DNA of 6,485 nt from Gemmatimonadales bacterium (GTDB taxonomy: Bacteria > Gemmatimonadota > Gemmatimonadetes > Gemmatimonadales > GWC2-71-9): the NCBI GenBank assembly GCA_013003805.1, contig JABDII010000453.1, positions 1 to 6,485 of the forward strand, read 5' to 3'. The position numbers and the translations under genes were made by a program. The notes beneath the pieces are model-generated. The model did no database searches. It was not told the origin of the DNA and saw only the letters and a list, made by a program, of their open reading frames with translations. Below, piece after piece: positions 1 to 6,485 of the stretch. Position 1 is the stretch's first letter. The number at the start of each line of letters is the position of its first letter.

Positions 1-54
1 CTCCATGAGCTTGGCCGTCTCCGAGGTGCTCTCCTTTTCCCTTTCGCTCTCCAC
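1..54 (-). CDS. Possible 5' end of a leftward gene, cut by the window edge
   Basis: On the minus strand a GTG at 54-52 is preceded, after 8 bases, by GGAG (complement of CTCC at 63-66), a good ribosome binding site. The 18 codons to the edge are open and read (V/M)ESEREKESTSETAKLME. Nearly all their third positions are G or C, as in the confirmed genes here, while the codons upstream in the same frame are less biased. This fits a gene starting here and running divergently from the transporter at 264. The same frame is also open upstream across 55-263, so a longer gene cannot be excluded, but I see no better start there. The product cannot be recognised from 18 charged residues. Confidence 0.35.
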   Translation of the reverse strand, partial: MESEREKESTSETAKLME

Positions 55-263
55 GATGGGCGCTCCAGCAAGCCGATGATACGCGTTCCGTCGAAGCAGT
101 GTCTCGACGACGCTTGGGACCCCTGAAGAATAGAAGGCAGGCCGAGATTCGGGGACCCCCTTGGCTTGCCATTGGATGGGAAGACGGATCCATTCGGTTT
201 CGAGCTTGCGTCCCGATCCTCTGAAGTGAACATTCGCCCGACACCATCTACGGAGACCTTCGC
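55..263. promoter_or_regulatory. Presumed divergent intergenic region upstream of the transporter gene
   Basis: This is about 210 bases between the possible leftward start at 54 and the GTG start at 264. It looks less GC-rich than the genes, as expected of a control region. A TTGCCA at 166-171 resembles a -35 box, but nothing close to TATAAT lies 16-18 bases downstream, so I do not call a promoter. I see no strong operator palindrome or riboswitch. The minus strand is open throughout in one frame, which is the main argument against calling this non-coding. Confidence 0.35.
252..255 (+). promoter_or_regulatory. Ribosome binding site GGAG for the OPT transporter
   Basis: GGAG lies 8 bases before the GTG at 264. 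It fixes that GTG as the start, since no ATG in frame lies nearby. Confidence 0.7.
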
Positions 264-2228
<1,965 letters not shown>

Positions 2229-2321
2229 CCGGTTGAACCCTCTTCAATCGTCCTTCCCGATTCCTTCACGAACACGGGTCTAGCGTTGAGCATTCTCGTA
2301 ACCCCAACCTCGGATACATCA

Positions 2322-3566
2322 ATGAAACGACTCGAGTATGGCGCGCTCCTGCTGGCCCTCGTCCTGGGCTGCGCGACGGGTGAGGCGGCTCCCCAGTGGG
2401 CCGGTTCCGTCACCGACAGCGCCGGCGTAGCCATCGTAAACAACACGACCGACGAACTGTGGACCGACGACACCCGATGGACCGTCACCGTGGAGCTCAA
2501 GATCGGCTCCGCCGAGGACGAGCCCGATTATCAGTTCGTCCAGATCGCGGGTATCGCCGTCGGATCCGACGGCCGGATCTTTGTCATGGACCAGGGCGCC
2601 CAGCAACTCCGGGTATTCACCGCGGATGGCACGTTCGACGGCGCGATGGGTGGTCCCGGCGGCGGGCCGGGCGAGTTCGGCGCCGGCGCCGGCCCCGTCT
2701 TGCTGGCTCCCGGCGACACGCTCCTGGTGCCCGATCTCCAGCAGCAGCGGGTCAACCGGTACGCACCCGACGGAACGAGCCTGGGTAGCTACTCCGTAAT
2801 CCTTACGGATGGGCTCCCGCTCCGTTGGGAGGCGACCCCTTCAGGTACCATCGTGAACCAACTCCGTCCGCTGGCCCTTCCCAACCAACCGGAGGTGGAC
2901 AGCATGGATCTGATTGCGGTCCGCGACTTCGACGGCTCGGTCAAAGACACCTTGATGCGCGTACCGTCGGGGAAGACCTTTTCGTTCGCGAGCGGCGCAC
3001 CGGAAATCAGATTCTTCGTGGCGGAGCCAGTGTGGGCCCTCACCCCAGAGACCGGGGTGCTCTTTGGGGTGAACGACGAATACCGGATCGGGGTGTACAG
3101 CCCCGATGGAAACCTCACCCGGGTCATCACCAAGCCCTTCGCGCCCATGGCGGTCTCGGAGGACGACCAGAACGTCTTGCTCGATGCGATGGAACGGTTG
3201 TGGACGGAGGCCGGTGTACCGCCGCAGGCGATTGGACAACTCCGCTCGGCGATCAAGTTTGCGGATGACTTCCCGGCCTACCTCCAGTTCCTGAGCGGTC
3301 CACAGAATACCGTCTGGGTTCAGCGCATGCTGGCGCCCAGCGCCCTCAGTGCCGATGCGCAGGAATTCTTCAACCCGCAGCAGGATCTCGGATCGTCAGA
3401 GTTCGATGTGTTCGACGCCGAGGGCCGGTACTTAGGCATGTTGACCATGCCAGATCGCTTCTCGCCATTGCTGTTCACTGGCGACGTCGTGTACGGCATC
3501 TGGCGCGATGAGCTGGATGTGCAATACGTGGTTCGGCTCCGGATCGGAGGCATGCCGGCCGCGTGA
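2322..3566 (+). CDS. Lipoprotein with six-bladed beta-propeller
   Basis: This is a predicted exported lipoprotein of 414 residues. From ATG 2322 the protein begins with MKR, a hydrophobic core and the lipobox LVLGC, so Cys17 would be lipidated and anchored in the membrane, facing the periplasm or surface. The body looks like the NHL/six-bladed beta-propeller family common in Gemmatimonadota. Blade-type strands include GIAVGSDGRIFVMD (77-90), GGPGGGPGEF (110-119), the VNRYAPDG strand (144-151), the IGVYSPDG strand (256-263) and FDVFDAEGRYLG (361-372). A helical acidic insert lies at about 279-318. These proteins are thought to be binding or scaffold modules; no catalytic residues are evident. 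A TTG at 2286 would add 12 residues in frame, but ATG gives a standard lipoprotein signal. Neither start has a strong ribosome binding site. The stop overlaps the next start by 4 bases. Confidence 0.85.
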   Translation: MKRLEYGALLLALVLGCATGEAAPQWAGSVTDSAGVAIVNNTTDELWTDDTRWTVTVELKIGSAEDEPDYQFVQIAGIAVGSDGRIFVMDQGAQQLRVFTADGTFDGAMGGPGGGPGEFGAGAGPVLLAPGDTLLVPDLQQQRVNRYAPDGTSLGSYSVILTDGLPLRWEATPSGTIVNQLRPLALPNQPEVDSMDLIAVRDFDGSVKDTLMRVPSGKTFSFASGAPEIRFFVAEPVWALTPETGVLFGVNDEYRIGVYSPDGNLTRVITKPFAPMAVSEDDQNVLLDAMERLWTEAGVPPQAIGQLRSAIKFADDFPAYLQFLSGPQNTVWVQRMLAPSALSADAQEFFNPQQDLGSSEFDVFDAEGRYLGMLTMPDRFSPLLFTGDVVYGIWRDELDVQYVVRLRIGGMPAA

Positions 3567-4135
3567 GGATACGCCGGTACGGGCGGTTGCTCCCGGTAGC
3601 ATCCATGCTTGCTCTTCCGTTTGCGCCGTCCCTCGGGACGGCGCAAGCGGTGCTGCGCCGGAGCCAGCACGGCTCGGTCTCCCAGACCGTTAACTCGACC
3701 CAGATCTCGCTCACCTACAACCGCCCGGTGGCCCGCGGCCGGACGCTCTTCGGAGGGGTCGTCCGCCTCCGCTGGCCGTGGAATCCCGGCGCGGACACTG
3801 CGACCCAGATCGCCTTCAGTCGCGATGTCGCGATCGCCGGGCAGCCGCTGCCGGCGGGGAGCTATACCCTCTGGGCCATCCCTGACACGGCGGAATGGAC
3901 CGTCATCTTCAGCACCGCGACCGACGTGTGGCATGTGCCCTATCCAACTGGGCAGGATGCCCTGCGCGTGACGATCGTGCCGACGACAGGCGACCACATG
4001 GAGACGCTGGCGTTCCATTTCCCGGTCGTGGGACCGTCGTCAGCCACGTTGCGCCTGCACTGGGGGGCGACGGTCATCGACATCCCAATCGCGGTCGAGG
4101 CCGAGCTCGAGCCCTTCGGCGCCGGTCTCGACTGA
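3563..4135 (+). CDS. Secreted DUF2911 family protein
   Basis: This is a predicted exported protein of 190 residues with a Sec signal peptide: an RIRR n-region, a hydrophobic core and cleavage probably after AQA at residue 29. The mature part matches the DUF2911 family pattern as I know it: YNRPVARGRTLFGG (52-65), the WNPGADTATQIAFSRDVAI stretch (73-91), LPAGSYTLWAIP (96-107), EWTVIFS (111-117), DALRVTI (132-138), and a closing beta-rich segment with LRLHWG (163-168). The family has no established function; members are periplasmic or secreted beta-sandwich-like proteins frequent in Bacteroidota and Gemmatimonadota. The GTG start overlaps the stop of the propeller gene (GTGA), and GGAGG at 3546-3550 lies 12 bases before it, so translational coupling is likely. 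The two proteins probably act in the same compartment. Length fits a complete gene. Confidence 0.88.
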   Translation: MRIRRYGRLLPVASMLALPFAPSLGTAQAVLRRSQHGSVSQTVNSTQISLTYNRPVARGRTLFGGVVRLRWPWNPGADTATQIAFSRDVAIAGQPLPAGSYTLWAIPDTAEWTVIFSTATDVWHVPYPTGQDALRVTIVPTTGDHMETLAFHFPVVGPSSATLRLHWGATVIDIPIAVEAELEPFGAGLD

Positions 4136-4138
4136 TGG

Positions 4139-4162
4139 CGCGGCGGAAGCCGCTTAGCCGCG
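4139..4162 (+). other. GC-rich hairpin after the DUF2911 gene
   Basis: GCGGC (4140-4144) and GCCGC (4149-4153) form a 5-base-pair stem with a GGAA tetraloop. Alternatively CGCGGC (4139-4144) pairs with GCCGCG (4157-4162). It lies just after the stop at 4135, where a terminator would be expected, but no T-run follows, so intrinsic termination is doubtful. It may merely mark the boundary between two transcription units. Confidence 0.25.
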
Positions 4163-4238
4163 ATCGCATGTGCCTTTCAGACAGGCTTCAGGTTTCCTTC
4201 ATTCCACCGGGCCGACCTTGAACCGAGAGCCTCTTACC

Positions 4239-4242
4239 GGAG
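4239..4242 (+). promoter_or_regulatory. Ribosome binding site GGAG for the cysteine-rich small protein
   Basis: GGAG lies 7 bases before ATG 4250. It supports this reading frame over the overlapping open frames in the same stretch. Confidence 0.6.
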
Positions 4243-4249
4243 CCGGCCC

Positions 4250-4522
4250 ATGTTCTATGCCCTCCTGGCCATCGTTGCCATTGTCGCCATTGGAGCCTTC
4301 GTCATCAGTCGGGTCGAAGGGCTCACCTTCTTCGCCCCGAAGAGCAGCAAACGCCTCACTTCGTCTGTCGAGGGCTTTTGCGTCGGAGACTGCCGGACAG
4401 CTGATGGCAGCTGCCCGTTGCACGTCGAGCGGGACGATTGTCCGCTGTGGAGGTTCGTCGAGGCCGACGTGTCCACGCACCCGTTTGGGAGCCCGTTTGC
4501 GACGCGCCAGACGGCGGGTTAG
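4250..4522 (+). CDS. Small membrane-anchored cysteine-rich protein, unknown function
   Basis: I do not recognise this 90-residue protein. Residues 2-19 form one hydrophobic helix rich in Ala, Ile and Val, starting at the very N-terminus. It is followed by a linker with KSSKR (31-35) and a polar C-terminal part holding four cysteines: C44, C48, C55 and C64 (spacing Cx3C, x6, x8). The last two sit in similar words, CPLH (55-58) and CPLW (64-67), suggesting a short duplicated motif. With His58 nearby, a bound metal or disulfides are possible. The start is supported by GGAG upstream. It stops 51 bases before the tryptophanase ATG on the same strand, so cotranscription is likely. It is too long and has the wrong Trp-Asp-Pro spacing to be a TnaC-type leader peptide. 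It could be a membrane-tethered redox or metal protein, which is inference only. Confidence 0.65.
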   Translation: MFYALLAIVAIVAIGAFVISRVEGLTFFAPKSSKRLTSSVEGFCVGDCRTADGSCPLHVERDDCPLWRFVEADVSTHPFGSPFATRQTAG

Positions 4523-4573
4523 CAGGTCATCTGTGATCCCCTCACAACTCAACCACGCGGCTCGGCCACGCCT

Positions 4574-5956
4574 ATGAAAACCATCATCGAGCCTTTCAAG
4601 ATCAAGGTGGTCGAGCCGCTCGAGCTCACGACCCCGGAGGAACGCGAGCAGGCCCTGCGTGACGCCCATTTCAACGTGTTCAACCTCCACGCCCACGACG
4701 TGCTCATCGATCTCCTGACCGATAGCGGGACCGGCGCCATGAGCAGTCTGCAATGGGCAGCCATGATGCAGGGAGACGAGTCCTATGCCGGGGCGGAGAG
4801 CTTCTATCGCTTTCTGCACCGCCTCGAAGACATGACCGGGTTCACCCACATCCTGCCCACGCACCAGGGCAGGGCCTCCGAGCGAATTCTGTTCGAGTTG
4901 GTCGGCGGGCCCGGGAAGATCGTCCCCAACAACAACCACTTCGACACGACCCGGGCGAACATCGAGCATTCGGGCGCGGAGGCGATCGATCTCGTCATCG
5001 AGGAAGGAAAGCATGCGGCCGTCCGTCATCCGTTCAAGGGCAACATGGATGTGGACAAGTTGGTGGACCTGATCGACCGGGTCGGTCCCGATCGGATCCC
5101 GCTCTGCATGGTGACCGTCACCAACAATTCGGGCGGCGGTCAGCCCGTCAGTCTCGAAAACCTCCGGGCGGTGCGGAAGGTGTGTGACGGGTACGGCATC
5201 CCGCTGTTTCTCGATGCTTGTCGCTTCGCCGAGAATGCCTACTTCATCAAGCTACGCGAGGCGGGCCAGGGGGATCGAAGCGTTCGCGACATCGTGCGGG
5301 ATATGTTCGAGCTGGCCGACGGCGCCACCATCAGTGCCAAGAAGGACGGCTTGGTGAACATCGGTGGCGTGTTACTGCTACGGGACGACGCCTTGGCCGC
5401 TCAGGCCGGCGCGCTCCTCATCCTGACCGAGGGCTTCGTAACCTATGGTGGCGTGGCCGGCCGGGACTTGGAGGCGATGGCGCAGGGATTCGAGGAAGTA
5501 GTTCACGAGGACTACTTGGCGTATCGGATCGGGTCGACGCAGTACTTGGGAGAGCGGCTGCTCGAGATCGGGTACCAGATCGTGGAACCCCCGGGCGGGC
5601 ACGCGATTTATGTCGATGCGGGGGAGCTCTGTCCCCACATTCCGCAGGAGCTGTTTCCCGGCCAAGCGCTGGTCTGCGCACTCTATCGGGAGGCCGGCAT
5701 TCGATCGGTCGAGATCGGCAGCCTCATGTTCGGCGACGCGGCCGAGCCACCCCCTATGGAGCTGGTCCGGTTGGCCATTCCCCGCCGGGTCTACACCCAG
5801 AGCCACATCGACTACGTGGTCGAGGCAGCCGCTCACGTCTTTGAGCAGCGACATGCCCTCCGCGGACTGCGACTCACCAACGACCCACCGTATCTGCGGC
5901 ACTTCACGGCGCAGCTCGAAGAGGTCACCGTGGAAGCGGCGCTCCCGGCACGGTAG
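4574..5956 (+). CDS. tnaA: Tryptophanase (PLP-dependent tryptophan indole-lyase)
   Basis: This cytoplasmic enzyme is predicted to convert L-tryptophan to indole, pyruvate and ammonia using pyridoxal phosphate. The 460 residues match the beta-eliminating lyase family (tryptophanase and tyrosine phenol-lyase) end to end, from EPFKIKVVEP (6-15) to LRHFTAQLEEV (441-451). Visible active-site residues by family alignment are Tyr71 (GDESYAG), Arg100 (THQGR), Asn185, Asp214 and Arg217 (FLDACR), the Schiff-base Lys257 (SAKKDG) and carboxylate-binding Arg404 (IPRR). Three positions separate the two enzymes, and all match tryptophanase: Asp124 (FDTT; Thr in tyrosine phenol-lyase), Ile381 (VEIGS; Arg there) and His443 (LRHFT; Phe there). 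The segment after Lys257, DGLVNIGG, looks more like tyrosine phenol-lyase. ATG 4574 gives the expected N-terminus; its ribosome binding site is weak. No adjacent Trp permease or tnaC-like leader is seen. The small genes on both sides are close and in the same direction. Confidence 0.92.
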   Translation: MKTIIEPFKIKVVEPLELTTPEEREQALRDAHFNVFNLHAHDVLIDLLTDSGTGAMSSLQWAAMMQGDESYAGAESFYRFLHRLEDMTGFTHILPTHQGRASERILFELVGGPGKIVPNNNHFDTTRANIEHSGAEAIDLVIEEGKHAAVRHPFKGNMDVDKLVDLIDRVGPDRIPLCMVTVTNNSGGGQPVSLENLRAVRKVCDGYGIPLFLDACRFAENAYFIKLREAGQGDRSVRDIVRDMFELADGATISAKKDGLVNIGGVLLLRDDALAAQAGALLILTEGFVTYGGVAGRDLEAMAQGFEEVVHEDYLAYRIGSTQYLGERLLEIGYQIVEPPGGHAIYVDAGELCPHIPQELFPGQALVCALYREAGIRSVEIGSLMFGDAAEPPPMELVRLAIPRRVYTQSHIDYVVEAAAHVFEQRHALRGLRLTNDPPYLRHFTAQLEEVTVEAALPAR

Positions 5957-5966
5957 CCCGGGGCCA

Positions 5967-5972
5967 GAGAGG
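5967..5972 (+). promoter_or_regulatory. Ribosome binding site GAGAGG for the small coiled-coil protein
   Basis: GAGAGG lies 5 bases before ATG 5978 and 11 before the in-frame ATG 5984. It favours the first as the start. Confidence 0.55.
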
Positions 5973-5977
5973 ATGCC

Positions 5978-6235
5978 ATGGGGATGATCTTTCCGTTGCT
6001 CGCCTTATCGATTCTGGTTATCGGGGCCCTGGGGGTGACGTGGTTGCTCACGCAGGGCCGTCCCCGTGTCTTGATTCCGCCGACGGATAGAGAAACCGAA
6101 CGCCTGCGCGAGGCGGTTCAAGACCTGCAGCTGGAGGTGGATGCCGTACGGGGGGAGTTGGCTGAGGTCCAAGAACGGCTCGATTTCACCGAGCGTCTGC
6201 TGACCCGCGGAACCGACTCCAATTCTGCCCAATAA
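5978..6235 (+). CDS. Small single-pass membrane protein with coiled coil
   Basis: This protein of 85 residues has one N-terminal membrane helix (about 4-25), a short linker with PRVLIPP (29-35), and then a charged heptad-like helix from about 37 to 75 (ERLREAVQDLQLEVDAVRGE, then VQERLDFTERLL). The architecture recalls PspB of the phage shock response, but the sequence match is only general and no pspA or pspC lies nearby, so I leave the function open. It starts 21 bases after the tryptophanase stop and is probably cotranscribed with it. The GC-rich codon pattern and the ribosome binding site support a real gene. It ends 3 bases from the stop of the opposing gene. Confidence 0.75.
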   Translation: MGMIFPLLALSILVIGALGVTWLLTQGRPRVLIPPTDRETERLREAVQDLQLEVDAVRGELAEVQERLDFTERLLTRGTDSNSAQ

Positions 6236-6238
6236 CAC

Positions 6239-6485
6239 TCACTTCAAGCGAAGCAGAATCTCCCCGGTCAGCTGAGTAACCACCGTCCCATCGTCGGTAC
6301 GGCGGCCCGCCAGACGCCTCACGTAGACCCGGACCGCCAGCCGCTCGTTTTCCCCTTCCAATCGCATGCGATCCAGCGGCAGTTCACTCCGCTCCTCGGG
6401 ATGCTCTCGGAGGTAGCTCCGCACACTGTCGGCCAAGGGCGCCACGGGGAGGACGATGAGTTCCCCGCCTTGGTCCGTTATCCGG
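6239..6485 (-). CDS. C-terminal part of a leftward gene of unknown function
   Basis: The minus strand is open from the right edge to a TGA at 6241-6239, giving 81 residues. A GTG at 6445-6443 is in frame, but the frame continues upstream through 13 further codons to the edge (beginning RITDQGGELIVLPVAPLADS), so the gene is probably truncated by the window. The C-terminus reads as alternating hydrophobic and charged strands (ERLAVRVYVRRLAG, then TVVTQLTGEILLRLK), suggesting a beta-rich ending. I do not recognise the family. It converges on the coiled-coil gene with only 3 bases between stops and no visible bidirectional terminator. Confidence 0.6.
   Translation of the reverse strand, partial: RITDQGGELIVLPVAPLADSVRSYLREHPEERSELPLDRMRLEGENERLAVRVYVRRLAGRRTDDGTVVTQLTGEILLRLK

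Noticed and set aside
151..160. GGGGACCCCC palindrome upstream of the transporter as an operator
   Set aside because: It is a single short GC palindrome with no partner half-sites or nearby promoter boxes, and is likely to occur by chance.
2233..2247. TTGAA-CCCTC-TTCAA hairpin after the transporter stop
   Set aside because: A 5-base AT-containing stem without a T-run is too weak to call a terminator.
3320..4018. Minus-strand open frame of 232 codons opposite the propeller and DUF2911 genes
   Set aside because: Both plus-strand genes have export signals and family motifs; the antisense product shows none.
4250..4522. The cysteine-rich ORF as a TnaC-like regulatory leader
   Set aside because: It is 90 residues long with a membrane helix, and its single Trp67 is not followed by Asp and a terminal Pro at TnaC spacing.
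4170..4577. Alternative plus-strand frame overlapping the cysteine-rich gene
   Set aside because: It is rich in Ser, Arg and Pro, has no membrane helix and runs past the tryptophanase start. The ATG 4250 frame has the better ribosome binding site.
4199..5029. Long minus-strand open frame of 276 codons antisense to the cysteine protein and the tryptophanase
   Set aside because: It is opposite a clearly recognised enzyme and has low-complexity, charge-rich composition. It is a typical shadow in GC-rich DNA.
4574..5956. Tyrosine phenol-lyase as the identity of the PLP lyase
   Set aside because: Asp124, Ile381 and His443 replace the Thr, Arg and Phe that bind the phenol ring in that enzyme.

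Overview
The window is GC-rich and densely coded. It reads like part of a chromosome from the phylum Gemmatimonadota or a related soil or sediment lineage. That placement is inferred from the gene families: a lipoprotein six-bladed beta-propeller of the kind heavily expanded in that phylum, a DUF2911 protein, a prokaryotic OPT transporter, GTG starts and high GC at third codon positions. No rRNA marker is present to prove it. I saw no mobile element, CRISPR array, tRNA or phage gene.

Layout, left to right. (1) Positions 1-54 may hold the first 18 codons of a leftward gene; 55-263 is then a divergent intergenic region. (2) 264-2228 encodes a complete OPT-family inner-membrane transporter of 654 residues. 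(3) 2322-3566 encodes a lipoprotein beta-propeller, followed with a 4-base GTGA overlap by a secreted DUF2911 protein (3563-4135). These two form an exported, translationally coupled pair. (4) After a gap of 114 bases with a small GC-rich hairpin comes a second same-strand cluster. It holds a 90-residue membrane-anchored cysteine-rich protein (4250-4522), a tryptophanase of the PLP beta-eliminating lyase family (4574-5956), and an 85-residue membrane/coiled-coil protein (5978-6235). (5) A leftward gene enters from the right edge and stops at 6239, three bases from the end of the preceding gene.

How the genes may work together is inference. The OPT carrier could import peptides or metal chelates. 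The tryptophanase would split tryptophan into indole, pyruvate and ammonia. The two small membrane proteins flanking it, one with four cysteines and one with a helical tail, have no function I can name. The tryptophanase call rests on three residues that separate it from tyrosine phenol-lyase, all of which match tryptophanase. The loop after its catalytic lysine nevertheless looks like that of tyrosine phenol-lyase. The window is mostly ordinary. The parts most worth a second look are the uncharacterised small cysteine protein beside the tryptophanase, the mixed signature of the lyase, and the coupled exported pair.
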